64,000 nucleotides of DNA from Typha latifolia (lineage: Eukaryota > Streptophyta > Magnoliopsida > Poales > Typhaceae). Location: positions 9,187,188 through 9,251,187 of the forward strand of contig CM034101.1 of assembly GCA_019914945.1 (NCBI GenBank). Reading direction: 5' to 3'. Below are positions 9,022-19,824 of the stretch, piece after piece (within the stretch, counting starts at the first letter, position 1; each line of letters starts with the position of its first letter). Position numbers and translations under genes: made by a program. Below the pieces are notes generated by a model. That model saw only the letters and a program-made list of their open reading frames with translations, was not told where the DNA came from and searched no databases.

Positions 9022-10948
9022 GGAGGATTGGCACTATAATGATGAGGTTGATCCCTTTGTAGATGGTGATGGACGTGCTCGAGGATTCACAGAAGGTGAT
9101 CAACATGCACAAAGGTTTTGACCTAAACCAATGATCTTTCGCGAACCTGACAACGCTATTCAGGGGAGAACCACACGCTTGGACTTTCCAAAATTCCAAG
9201 GCGGTGATCCAACGTATTAGGTGTTTCAAGTTGAACAATATTTTGATTGTCAAGGTACAACGGAAGATGCAAAAGTCCAGATGGCAAGCTTTCACCTCCA
9301 AGGAACGGCATTGCTTTGGTATAAATCAGTTATTCGTGGTGGTGAATTTATCGAATGGGCTGATTTTTGTACGAGGATTACACCAGATTTGGGACAACGA
9401 CATATGAAGATTTTGCTACTATATTAAGCAAGATGGTTCAGAGGACAACCGTATCGGAGTACTAAGCTGAGTTTGAAAGAGTTAGTAGTCGTTGTGAGCT
9501 ACCTTGGCCCGAACAGACATTGAGGAGCACATTTATTTCGGGGCTGCGAGAGGAGATAAAAGCGGATGTTCATGCTCTATGATCTACTACTCTTGAGGAG
9601 GCCTTTGAGAAGGCCATGAGGATGGAACAAAAGCATAGGGCTCTAAGGATGGCAGCGAAAAACAATTGGGGCAACCGAGATGGGCGGTTTGCACCTAGAA
9701 CGCCGGCTGGAAATTCTACGATTTAAAAAATAGCAGTTGCGAGTACTAGACCACGACCACCTTTGACACCTTCTTCCGATGTTAGAGGAGGCACAAGACC
9801 GTTCGAACTTTCACACCTGTTCGGGTGGAGAAGCGAAGAGCAAAAGGCCTCTGCTTTCGATTTGATAAGCGTTTCACCCTCGGTCATCGGTATTCTAAAC
9901 CGATCAGGAGTGTGATGCTTATCGACAGTCTTGAGGAGGATGATGAGGTGGTTGATAATGGAGAGTTTCCAGAGGAGATCCAAGAGGAGGTTGTTGAGGT
10001 GGGCGTGGCGGAAGATATCCAAGCTGAAATATCGATGCATGCATATTCGGGTACTTCCGCGCCGAGGATGTTACGAGTAGACGGACTCATTAGAAAGCAT
10101 TGTGTGCACATCCTCATCGATTCAGGGAGTACACAACTTTCTAGATGATAGATTAGTGAGAAGATTGGGTTTGGATGCCGAACCAACCACGAGATTTGAC
10201 GTTGCTATTGGAGACGGCACGAAGCTTAAGGTGAAGAGCTTGTGTTGTCGGGTCGATATACGGGTGCAAGGACACGATATCTTATGGACTTGTACCTGTT
10301 GGCGCTGCGAGGAGCGGACATTGTCCTTGGTGCTCAGTGATTACAGAGTTTTGGACCCATCATATTTGATTTTTAGAGCATGTAGATGAAATTTAAACAA
10401 GGAAATAAAGATGTGTAGTTTGATGGTGTTCAGTCTTCGCTAATTCCTGCAATGCAGCCTATGATGGGGCTGCCTTGTGCATATGATTTGGCCTATCTTT
10501 TTTAGTTAGGATCAGCAGGAGATGAGCCTCAAACGAGTTTAGGTACTACCATTGAATTGTCTAATTTATTAGATAACTTTTCTGAATTGTTTGAGGAGTC
10601 ACAGGAGTTGCCACCGAGGAGAGTGGCGGACCATCGCATAGAGATTATACCCGGGGCTACATCGACGAACGTGAGGCCACATCGGTATCCACATATGCAA
10701 AAAGAAGTTATCTCAAAAATGGTAGCCGAGATGTTGAAGCAAGGCCTCATACAACCAAATCATAGCTCATACTCATCCCCCGTGCTTTTGGTGCGAAAAA
10801 GGACGGGACATGGCATTTTTGTGTTGACTATCGAGCACCAAATGCTATTACCATCAAGAATCGGTATCCAATTTTGGTTATCGAGGAGTTATTAAATGAG
10901 CTTGCAGGGGCGACTATATTTAATAAGCTTAACTTGAGGGTCGGATAT
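9022..10948 (+). pseudogene. Family B gag-protease-reverse transcriptase, interrupted
   Basis: Plus-strand Ty3/gypsy polyprotein with many frameshifts and stops. Gag: RTTRLDFPKFQGGDPT near 9170, VQMASFHLQGTALLWYKSV, then in shifted frames GLREEIKADVHAL and MRMEQKHRALRMAAKNNWGN. The zinc knuckle region at 9825-9900 (GLCFRFDKRFTLGHRYSKP) has lost two of its cysteines compared with the copy at 2691. Protease: HILIDSGST with the catalytic Asp kept, then a frameshift before NFLDDRLVRRLG. Reverse transcriptase from about 10620: VRPHRYPHMQKEVISKMVAE and [12 protein letters not shown], then (shifted) an F-C-V-D-Y-R-A-type block and [10 protein letters not shown], where it is cut at 10948 by an LTR tip of family A. 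The next B reverse-transcriptase/RNase H sequence on this strand appears at 26572. Confidence 0.85.
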
Positions 10949-11236
10949 TGAAACACCCACTTCCAAAACTCACGTGTTCTTCACGTGGGTATGTCCACGT
11001 GATTCCCACATGACCGGTCAGTGAAATATTCTCACCAAGTATTTTAAACGAACCAAGCAATACCATAATAAACCAACAAAAGTCCTGAATTAATAATGTC
11101 ACAGGCCTCAACAAGTCTCTAGGGTTACAAGTTCTTCTCTAATTTGCTAAAACATAAATACCCTCGCAGGGGCTAAGTTTACTGAAATAAATAGAAATAA
11201 CAAATGCAGGAAAAATAGGGAATTAAATCTTCTATT
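10949..11236 (-). mobile_element. Family A LTR, terminal 288 bp
   Basis: It starts (plus strand) TGAAACACCCACTTCC and matches the last ~288 bp of the complete A LTR (25625-25912, reverse complement) almost base for base. The outer tip sits exactly in the reverse transcriptase frame of the B element, so the boundary at 10948/10949 is a genuine insertion end. The match stops after 'aattaaatcttcta'. Confidence 0.85.
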
Positions 11237-11394
11237 AAGTTTGTTATAATTATGACAACATTTCCTATTATTAGAAAAGAAAAAAAAAAAAAAACAAAAT
11301 TGTACTTCTACTTGAGCAGAAAATTATAAATTCAAGATATATATAAACATATTAATTAATAAATATATTATTTATTTTATTTTATTTTTACCTG
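11237..11394. other. AT-rich filler between A gag-protease and LTR tip
   Basis: 158 bp, very AT-rich, with a run of about 17 A. It matches no other part of the A element seen here. It lies where the A protease, pol and most of the LTR should be, so it marks a large deletion with filler or a small unidentified insertion. Confidence 0.5.
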
Positions 11395-12181
11395 TTGCTA
11401 CATCATTAGATGCCTCCGCATCCTGCTTCGTTATGGCAAATACTCATCCCGAACGAACGCCTCTACCCCTGTTAGAGGTCCTGGATCGTGCCTCGCCACG
11501 TCCTCTACTCGCAGCAGTACTAGCTCCTGAAGCTCCAGAAATAGCTGGTGTAGTGGTAGTGACTGACCCACCAGCTAACAGAGGACAACGGGGTCGAATA
11601 TGTCCAGCCTATCCATAATGATGACAGGTCACCTCTTGAGCACCAGGACAATCCCGAGATAGATGTCCTTTCCGACCACATGAATAGCAAGTTCTTTCCT
11701 CCAAAGTAGACCGTCGAGTAGATCCTCCGCTACTAGTGCTGCCTGAAACCGCTATTGGCCTCCCGGTGCTGACAGAAGGTAGTGCCTTACTAGGTCCGCC
11801 CGAACTCTGTGGACCGGATCTGCTTGGAGCTGCACCAGAACTGGCACCACCAGCATAGGGATGAAACCTCGGTCGATAAGATCCAGAGGGTCCATTCCAA
11901 CTCGAACCTCCTCCTCGCGTATGCCTATCCAAGCGACCTGGACGTCTGGCCACTCGCTCCTGCCGCTGAGAATACTCCTCTAATAGATCTCTCTCTGCTA
12001 TCCCTGCGTTCTCCACTAGTTCCGCATAAGTCAGGTTCCTTGCCATGTTCACCTGTTTACGAATTTCAATCCATAGCCCCATCTTGAATTGCTCAGCTCT
12101 GGCAGCATCATCTGGTATAACTCTAGGGCAAAAATGGGACAAAGTATTAAACCTTTCCTCATATTGAGTTATAGTCATCTT
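11395..12181 (-). pseudogene. Family A gag C-terminal half with two zinc knuckles, start of protease
   Basis: Minus strand. It begins MTITQYEERFNTLSHFCPRV, the conserved C-terminal part of the retrotransposon gag domain. It continues with an Arg/Ser/Gly-rich nucleic-acid-binding region and a zinc knuckle CYSCGRKGHLSRDCP. A second knuckle (CHHYG...AGHIRPRCP) follows, with a stop codon in it. A GRG-rich stretch and a protease lead-in (AITKQDAEASNDVATG) follow, ending at the filler. The N-terminal half of the same gag lies 6.9 kb away (19096-19672), so unrelated elements separate the two halves. Non-functional. Confidence 0.85.
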
Positions 12182-12182
12182 T

Positions 12183-12829
12183 GTGGTGGTTGACAGATTG
12201 AGCAAGTATGGACAAATGGCTCCGACATTATGCACTTATGATCCAGTGGCATCTGTAGATCAGATGAAGGTGGACTCAGCGTTGATGGATAGAGACGCCA
12301 CATTGAGAAGGTTGCGTGCTCATCTTAAACTAGCTCAAAACTGCATGAAGCAAGTTTATGATCGTAGCCATAGGGAGCAGGAGTTTGACATCGGTAGTTG
12401 GGTGTTTGTGAGGGTGCAACCGTATCGACAGGTGACCTTACGTCCGATGCAAAACTAAAAGTTAGCACATTGCTACTTTGGTCTATTTTGGGTATTGAAG
12501 CGTATTGGTTCGATTGCATATCATTTGGAGCTACCGGAGGGGTCGAGAGTGCATCATGTTTTCCATGTTTCATTATTGAAGGAGCAGATTGGAGATCATG
12601 AGGCCGTTGGATCAGTTCTACCGGAGCCATGGGAGAAGATAGAGATTGTAGAGACAATTTGTGTACTTGCTAGACACTAACGATGACATGGTACCAGATT
12701 GGAGATGGAGATTCTAGTTGGCGGCTTGACAAGCCATCCGATGATGGTACATGGGAGTTTGAGACTGATATCTTAGAGTGTTTCCCTGACTTCTTACTTT
12801 GAGGGCAAGGTGGGGGAAGCATGGTGGGC
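12183..12829 (+). pseudogene. Family B integrase/chromodomain tail
   Basis: Plus strand. Integrase core fragment VVDRLSKYGQMAPTLCTYDP, then a jump to the integrase C-terminal part: ALMDRDATLRRLRAHLKLAQ, VYDRSHREQEFDIGSWVFV, then in other frames RIGSIAYHLELPEGSRVHHV and FHVSLLKEQIGD. It ends with a chromodomain-like segment (TWEFETDILECFPDF) and the polypurine tract 'gaggtgggggaag'-type sequence before the LTR at 12830. Most of the integrase core is deleted and several frameshifts are present. The left edge, at 12182/12183, is also where the A gag is interrupted. Confidence 0.8.
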
Positions 12830-13493
12830 TGATACACTTAGTTAGGATCTTTTCTTATTATATTAGTTGTTTATTAAATAAAATTCTTATAAATCGCATT
12901 CAAATGCAGGTGGGGTCGCGGTCGAATGCCCTTGCGAATGCTTGCATCAAGTTCACAAATACAGATAACGCATATTGTGTGTTCGAATGTGGTCGGGCAA
13001 GTTCGAACGCCCGCATTCGAACTCCTACATCGTGTTCGCACATATAGAGAACATCTCCCTCCTCTCTCTTCACCATCCTTCCACCTCTACCGTTGGCAAG
13101 GTTTCTCCTAACTTTTAATCTCTCTCGACTGTCGAGCCACCTCTCTTTTTTGGGATCTCGACCACTTCATTCCCTTTGTCTACATCTTTTAGTCACATCC
13201 ACAATCCACCTTCATGTCCATACCCATCGATAACCTTAACATCCACTCCACTCGTCACCACCACCATCACCCACGTTATTTCGTATTTTCCTCCCTACTA
13301 CAATTCGAATCTGCAAAGGACATAAATATGAAAGTTGTACATCAGGAAGGTACGGATATTAGTTTTGTAATTTTTCGACTCTTTTGGTGAATATCGATGA
13401 ATATTTTCTCACAGTTATGCGGACTAATTCCTATAATACATCCAGATCTTGAAGAAATCATTGTGTAGCCTATCTTTAGTCGAGTACCTATCA
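12830..13493 (+). mobile_element. Family B LTR (3' LTR)
   Basis: 664 bp, TGATACACTT...GTACCTATCA, directly after the polypurine tract at about 12800-12825, so it is a 3' LTR. It carries TTCGAA/CATTCGAA palindromes at 12895-13045. U5 words ('gaatctgcaaaggacataaatatgaaag') match those at 52480 and 26920. No primer-binding site follows, as expected for a 3' LTR. Confidence 0.75.
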
Positions 13494-13729
13494 ATAGAAG
13501 TAAAAACTCAACCAAAATTTTATCACCATGCTGGAAGATTTGAAAAATAGATTTGTCAACCACCAAACTAGTGGACTAACCCATGACCTTGATCCACTAA
13601 CTTCATAACAAACATGAACCCATTAACACTTAATAACTACCCACGAAGAGAGAAACATTGATGACGCGGGCAACATTAGTAAATTACTAACCCCACTAAC
13701 AGAACATGATTAATTTGCATTATGAACTA
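13494..13729. other. No recognisable feature
   Basis: AT-rich sequence between two B-type LTRs. I see no coding frame or known repeat word. Confidence 0.4.
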
Positions 13730-14439
13730 ACATGTTGTTACGAACCGGGCTAAAGAAAGGTTTAGGTTGGGTATATGGATTGAAGGAAGTTTTTTAATGG
13801 TGATGGAAAGAATGTAAGTGGAATGAATATAGAGATAGGGATACTTGCGATCAGAAAAGAGATAGGACTAGGGGAAGAAGGGGGTCGCTCCTAGAAGAAG
13901 TAAGGCAGTGACAAATGAGGGGAAGGATATACTAATGTTTGGGTCGATATGAAATTAGGGCATGAGGAGGAAGAGAGAGGAAGGGAGATAGAGAGAAAGA
14001 ATATTTATTCATAACATGACCCAACTAGGGTGCACTCCACAATACTTAGAGGCTACCCTTCTGACCCAATCATCAAAAATAAATTCCTAGAAACTAAGCG
14101 TTCTTGCCACAATGCGTTCGAACATGCAAATTCCAATTTTTGTCTCTGCAAACGCGTGCAAATGTTTGAACGGACATGTTCAAATGGGTCTGAGGCCGTT
14201 CGAACGCATAATTTCTGTTTTCTGTCATTGTGAATGCGTGCAGGTGTTTGAATGGTGCGTTCGAACGCGAGTCCCTAGCGTTCAAACGCCCCATGGCAAA
14301 AGGTCTTATTTTCTCAATCAAATTTATTTCTTCTAATACAACTTGATCCAGCTCTAGTTATATCGCAAACTAGATAAATAGGCTTATCTCAATAAACCCA
14401 ATATCGCGAGTGGATCCAATCTGATCGAGTCGTATATCA
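13730..14439 (-). mobile_element. Diverged family B-like LTR
   Basis: Minus orientation; right end 'gatcgagtcgtatatca' corresponds to the LTR start TGATATACGACTCG. It holds the B-type palindrome cluster at 14100-14295 (GTTCGAACGCA, GCGTTCGAACGCG). The 'gataaataggcttatctcaataaaccc' word recurs in the relative at 55820-55850. The left end is approximate. No adjacent primer site or polypurine tract. Confidence 0.5.
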
Positions 14440-14596
14440 TGTGATGTTCATAGCTTTTTGATGAATTATCTTTTGCTTGTATTATGTCTCTATTTGGCAT
14501 CTTCACAATCATTACATGATCTTGGTCCCAAACTAGTATGCTATTCTCAACTAAGCCTTGTGCCTGATTTCTCTTCCAATGACCTTACCGGTAATA

Positions 14597-15543
14597 TGAT
14601 ACGATCACGCCACTGGCTATGGATCGATCTCTTCCGATTCTCAGATCTGGACTGATCTTGCACGGAACTTTAAAATAAGATCCTGAAATATGCCGCCGTT
14701 GGATCGATGTGAAATTTTGATATGTTGTAGCCCTAGAAAAGGGCTTTCCAACAAATCAAGTTTCAGGCGAATCTAGGGATTTCGCGATATCGTCCGTTTA
14801 GTGGACGAACGTCAGGATGCTCTGTTTTGGATCCGTGGATGGAGGCACGAGATCCTAGGTAATGGTGGTTGGAGGAGGACCGGCGTTAATGGGGTGGCAC
14901 TGGTGAAAAAGTGGTGGTGGAAGGGTTATGGATGATGGAAAGGTTAGGGCAAGTGTTGGATAGATTGGAAGAAGGGGGAGAAGAGGGCCACTCCTAAGGG
15001 ACTAGGGTGATTAGACGGACGAGAGAGGTTAGAAGCGGCGTCGCCGGAGATTGAGAGAACGGGAGCGAAGAAGACGAAGGAGGCAAGGCAAACTCAATTC
15101 TCAATAATCAATAATCAATTTGGTTGCCTACCACATCCTTTTATAGGCTAACCAACAACTCAAATTAACCCTAAAAACACAATTTTCGTCGACCGCGTTC
15201 GAACTCGCCCGACCGCGTTCGAACGCACCGAGTTCGCTCTTCTGGATTTGCGAACGTGATGCAAGCGTTCGAATGCGCAATCGAACGCGCCTATCGGTAT
15301 TTGCGAACGCGATGCAGGCGTTCATAGTGCATTCAAACGCACCGCGTTCGAACACACAGTACATTCTCTTCACCACGTTCACAACCCCGTTCACAAACTG
15401 CGTTCGAACTCACTCCACCCGCGTTCGAACGCGACTTACAAAAAACTTATTTTAATGGAAATTAAACACTAAAACATGGAATAAAAACACTCCTAAAGTG
15501 AATCCATGCTCGAGACGACGTCGGTGAAGGCCGAATCGTATCA
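14597..15543 (-). mobile_element. Family B LTR, 3' LTR of the minus-strand RNase H element
   Basis: 947 bp, plus-strand ends TGATACGATCACGCC and CCGAATCGTATCA. On its right lies the polypurine tract (minus strand 'accttgaggacaaggttg', 15545-15578), so it is the 3' LTR of the element at 15544-16246. It contains the densest TTCGAA palindrome cluster (15185-15440) and a minus-strand TATA box (plus 'ccttttatagg', about 15137). Its outer end carries the extra 'long-form' terminus discussed in the findings, partly deleted. Confidence 0.8.
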
Positions 15544-16246
15544 ATCCACCACGCTTCCGCAACCTTGTCCTCAAGGTTTGAAGTTTGTGAAGCGATCTTT
15601 GAACTCTGGCTTAAGTTCCTTCATGGTATGATCTTCTGCATTGGTTCCCCACATATCTGAAGATATAGGAAATGCTGGTGCTGAAAGAGCGGCAAGCTCA
15701 CTTGTGTCCGGTTGGTGCGAAAGAGCATCGACGGCTCGATTTTCAATCCCCTTTTTGTAGACTAATTTGTAGTCATACCCAAGGAGTTTCGTGACCCACC
15801 GTTGTTGGGCTGGGGTGTGCACACGTTGCTCCATGAAGTAGGGTAAGCTACGTTGGTCCGTGCGGATAGTAAATCGTTGGCCAATCAAGTAGGGTCGCCA
15901 TTTGGTGACGGCGTGTAGAATCACTAGCATTTTGCGCTCGTAGGTAGAAAGCTGTCGCGACTGACTTGACAATGCTTTGCTCATATATGCCACGGGTCTG
16001 CCCTCTTGCATCAAAACTGCTCCAATGCCCTCACCCGAAGCGTCGCACTCCACCACAAAGGGCTTGCCAAAATCTGGTAGTGCTAGAACCGGAGCTGTAG
16101 ACATAGCTGTCTTCAAGGCTTCGAAGGCCTCCGTTGCTTAGCCCGTCCATTGAAACCCACCTTTTCTGAGTAAGAAGGTCTGCGGGGCAGCAATTTTGCC
16201 ATAGTTGGCAACAAATCGCCGGTAGTACCCTGTCAATCCAAGGAAT
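15544..16246 (-). pseudogene. Family B reverse transcriptase end and RNase H fused to polypurine tract
   Basis: Minus strand. It begins in the connection region ([20 protein letters not shown]), has one in-frame stop before the RNase H, then an open frame of 181 residues: FGKPFVVECDASGEGIGAVL, STYERKMLVILHAVTKWRPY, TIRTDQRSLPYF, WVTKLLGYDYKLVYKKG and a final D-A-L-S-H-Q-P. The acidic catalytic positions of RNase H are present. After a short spacer (EFKDRFTNFKP) the frame runs directly into the polypurine tract and 3' LTR. The whole integrase and chromodomain are absent. The same fusion occurs in the copy at 16958-17163, so this deletion appears to have been copied and spread. Confidence 0.85.
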
Positions 16247-16957
16247 TGATACGATCACGCCTCTGGCTATGGAGCTCTGATACCAGCTTGTTGCGATCTC
16301 TCCTTTAGGGCTAAAGATCAATCTTTTCTAATTCTCAGATCTGGACTAGATCTGGCACGGAACTTTGAAATAAGATCCCGAAATATTCCGCCGTTGGATC
16401 GATGTGAAATTTTGATATGTTGTCGCCCTAGAAAAGAGCTTTCCAACAAATTAATTTTCAGGTGAATCGGAGTTGGGGATCTCGAGCTATCGTTCGTTTA
16501 GTGGACGAATGTCAGGATGCTCTATTTTGGATCCGTGGATGGAGGCACGAGATCCTAGGTAACGATGGTTGGTGGAGGACCGGCGTTAATGTGGTGGAGA
16601 AGAGGGCCACCCCTAAGGGACTAGGGTGATTAGCCGGACGAGGGAGGTTAGAAGCGGCGTTGCCGGGGATTGAGAGAACGGGAGCGAAGAAGACGAAGGA
16701 GGCAAGGCAAAACTCAATCTCAATAATCAATAATCAATTTGGTTGCCTACCACATCCTTTTATAGGCTAACCAACAACTCAAATTAACCCTAAAAACACA
16801 ATTTTCGTCGACTGCGTTCGAACTCACTCCACCCGCGTTCGAACGCGACTTACAGAAAACTTATTTTAATAGAAATTAAACACTAAAACATGAAATAAAA
16901 ATACTCCTAAAGTGAATCCATGCTCGAGACGACGTCGGTGAAGTCCGAATCATATCA
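16247..16957 (-). mobile_element. Family B LTR inside the B reverse transcriptase
   Basis: 711 bp, plus-strand ends TGATACGATCACGCC and CCGAATCATATCA, preceded (minus strand) by a polypurine tract. It is the 3' LTR of the remnant at 16958-17163 and sits in the reverse transcriptase of another B copy. It lacks about 230 bp of the centre including most of the palindrome cluster (only 16805-16855 kept). A primer-binding-site-like word (GCTCTGATACCA, 16274-16285) lies inside the LTR end. No target duplication could be identified. Confidence 0.7.
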
Positions 16958-17163
16958 ATCCACCACGCTTCCGCAACCTTGTCCTCAAGGTTTGAAATTT
17001 GGGAAGCGATCTTTGAACTCTGACTCAAGCTCCTCCATGGTATGATCTTTCGCATTGGTTCCCCACATATCTCGAAGATATAGGAAATGTTGGTGCTGAG
17101 AAAGAGGCAAGCGCACTTGTGTCAGGTTGGCGCGAAAGGGCATCAGCCGCTCGATTCTCGATC
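16958..17163 (-). pseudogene. Family B RNase H tail fused to polypurine tract
   Basis: Minus strand: ENRAADALSRQPDTSALASF, then a frame with the same RDRFPNFKP-type spacer and polypurine tract as the copy at 15544. Integrase is absent in the same way. The upstream part changes at 17163/17164 to unrelated sequence. Confidence 0.75.
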
Positions 17164-19095
17164 AGCAAGTTCCAGGTCAAGCTCGGTCCGATCCGTCGCC
17201 ACGAGTCTTTCGTAGGCACGCAAGATAGGGGTAGTGCGATCATAACTGCCTCAAAGGGGTTCATCCTCAGTCGAGCTTGGATACTTGTACTCCAACTAAC
17301 ACAAGGTGAAATTCGGGTCCATCTACATTGAGTCTACTTCGTCTCGGGTGGTCGAACCAATTGACTCAATGTCAGTTCAGCAATAGAAATCTGGTGCATC
17401 CGATTGCGCTCGGGAGGTCGAGTTAGATGCAGTTGGTGGATCCAGATTAGGTTCTCCCAGTGACTCAAGTTAGGTTCAGCTAGCCAAACTGATTGTTGGT
17501 TGTGCTCATAATCATTCTGCCCACTCCATGGATTAGGATCCGAGTCAAATGTATCCTGGTATAAGCAAACTCGTCTTAAGTCAAGTAGAGGGTTTCGATC
17601 ATGTCCCTTATTTGACTTAACCGAGTCCCGAAGTCCAGAGATGACTCCCACTTGACTTGACCCCTTTGGCTCTTAGGTCCAACCCAACTAATGTCTAGCA
17701 ATTCCACCTGGTCAAGCCCAACAATGTAGCCTTCTTGAAATTCTAACCACTTAGAGTCTTCAAAAAAATTTGAAATCCCTAATCTTTCTCTCTTAGTTCC
17801 ATCTCCATTAGCCATTGCCATAGGAGTTGCCTTAGCACGTGGCAGCCTTGGCTGAGTAGTGACCACCTCCAGTAGTAGCTTAAGTAGGGTTCCCGACGGT
17901 GTGGCAGTAGTCGGCGACGATGGAAGGCCGAAGTTGGCCCAAAAAATAAAATCTTTAGGTCCTTCTCTGTCCCGTTGCAGCCATGGCAAGGAGCCTTTGG
18001 TCATCCGAAATACTACAATAGTTGCTGGTAAGGCCCCTCTTGGGGTGACGACGGTTGACTGCTGTGGAAGGCTGGGGTTGACAAAAACAAAATCTTCATC
18101 TCCTTCTTCATTTTGTCGTAGCCATGGCAGGGAGCTTTCGATCATTTGGATGAGAAAATCATTAGCCCACAAGGTCTTTACGAGGCTGTCAGAGGCTGGT
18201 GTTGCCGTGGTTGGAAGATTGCGGCATTCTCCTTCGAGTTGTAGCTCGGCGGGGAGCTGCAACGTCATCACCGGTGATGGCACTATCACAGTCGACTGTC
18301 GATTGACCGAGGAGAATGGTGGAAGGTCACTAGAGGCCATACATGATTTCTTCATAGTTGCCGACTCATTTGTGGTTGCAAATGAAGGTGGTGTAAGGCG
18401 ACCCAAGTGCCGGAACTTGCGGTTACGGATCATCTCCCTCACCACTGATGAGGATTCCTGATGAGGAATATCCAGCGGCCACGTGTGGTCTTCCTCCATT
18501 CAACAGTGGTTCGCACGGTTGTCGACTCGTCGAAGAACTCCGTTCTGACATCAAAAGAACATTTCCAACTATCGAGCTTGCCAAAGGAAAATGCTGCCTT
18601 GAAGCTAGACTCTTCGCCGTTTCTGCAGGGATCGGGAATGGTGCAGCCAGCCCTTCACAGTTTGTCGATGAGGTCTCGGGTGCATGGGAAGATGTGGAGG
18701 TTCCGAGGGCTGCTACAATGGTTGAGGATCCCATTGTAGCCGACAGCCGTTTGTTGCAGCTAACCATGGGTCGAGGTGTAGAAGCTCGATCTTGCCTGAT
18801 AGCCGAACTCTCCCCAACTTTTGTGATGAACGGGGAGGCCGTGGAGGATGTTGGGTATGTTGCAGAGGGTTCCCCATGCTGCCTTGTGATTGCCCTGCTT
18901 GTTGAAGAAGGTTTCGGCCATGCCCGTATTTCCCACCGCATCTCCATCATCATTTGATTATTGATGGCCATCTGTCTAGAAAGAGACCCCAACACGGCTT
19001 GAATACTAGGTTCTTCCGTATTCCGATTAGATCGGGTGGTTCCACGGGTGGAAGTCCCCGCAACCATTTCTCTCTCCTCTATTGGGATAATCTCT
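17164..19095 (-). pseudogene. Retrotransposon 5' region with gag-like N-terminus
   Basis: Two long minus-strand frames. 18423-19067 (214 aa) starts MVAGTSTRGTTRSNRN, followed by IQAVLGSLSRQMAINNQMMM and a Ser/Thr-rich part; this resembles the N-terminus of plant Ty3/gypsy gag proteins, but no gag core follows. 17576-18499 (307 aa) overlaps it in another frame and carries an internal repeat of about 45 residues (SSLPWLRQNEEGDEDFVF and GSLPWLQRDREGPKDFIF). Neither has a recognised domain. The block lies between an A gag half (19096) and a B remnant (17163), so it belongs to the material that split the A element. I read it as a retroelement leader/gag start of unknown family; a captured gene piece is possible. 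Confidence 0.4.
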
Positions 19096-19672
19096 TCTTC
19101 ATCATAAACTCCCGTGTCAGCTCAACTCGGAGGGATGCTGGGAAGTATTTCTGGTCAAAGGCATCAGTGAACGCCTTCCATGTGATGTACTCTCCCATAG
19201 GCCGATCTGGCATCAAGCGCTCAGTGGCCTTCCACCACTCTTCCGCTTCCCCACGAAGAAGAAAAGTGGCAAAGGTCACCTGCTGATCCTATGGACATCT
19301 GAAAGCAGTCAGGATCTTCTTCACGTCCATAAGCCACCGGTTCGCCTCCATGGGATCAGTCGTGCCACTAAACACCGGAGGATTTAGCTACATAAACCGG
19401 TTTAGTGGCCATGATGACCCCCCTCCAACCTGATCGGCTATAGTGAGATGCTCAGACGATCCACTCAGCGGATTTGTCCTGGCCGCCGTTGTGCGTTCGC
19501 GAATTAGCTCCTCAATGAACCTCTCCTGCTGTCTGACCAAACGCCCGAGAGCCTCTACGCTACTGGCTGAAGCATCAACGGTTGGCTCATCAACTGGAGC
19601 AGAAGCTCCCTCAGAAACAGTCGCCCGGATCGACCTAGTGCGTCTAGGCGGCATTCCTGATAAGTTCAACAT
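19096..19672 (-). pseudogene. Family A gag N-terminal half
   Basis: Minus strand, starting MPPRRTRSIRATVSEG at 19654 (an upstream in-frame Met lies at 19672), about 150 bp after the primer-binding site as expected for gag. It continues with SSVEALGRLVRQQERFIEEL, then after one stop the conserved gag core VTFATFLLRGEAEEWWKATE, RPMGEYITWKAF and FDQKYFPASLRVELTREFM, where it breaks. The C-terminal half is at 11395-12181. A nearly identical copy in the opposite orientation is at 26083-26571. Confidence 0.85.
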
Positions 19673-19809
19673 AATTTATTTAAGATTTACAAAATTACAC
19701 CTACATGTCTCTAACATTCTCATGTCCAAAACTATCAGGGTTCTTTATATTTCCTAAATCAATATGTGGATTGTACCCTAGAGAACTTGCCGGATTATAG
19801 TAAACCTGG

Positions 19810-19821
19810 GCTCTGATACCA
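19810..19821 (-). promoter_or_regulatory. Primer-binding site, family A minus-strand copy
   Basis: Minus strand TGGTATCAGAGC, a perfect initiator tRNA-Met-type site, three bases inside the LTR end at 19825. Confidence 0.9.
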
Positions 19822-19824
19822 AGT

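Noticed and set aside
11360..11400. Possible splice donor (CAG|GTAAAA) and acceptor making the AT-rich block an intron of the A element
   Set aside because: The reading continues as the protease lead-in up to this point, but what follows the supposed acceptor is LTR sequence, not protease. A deletion with filler is simpler.
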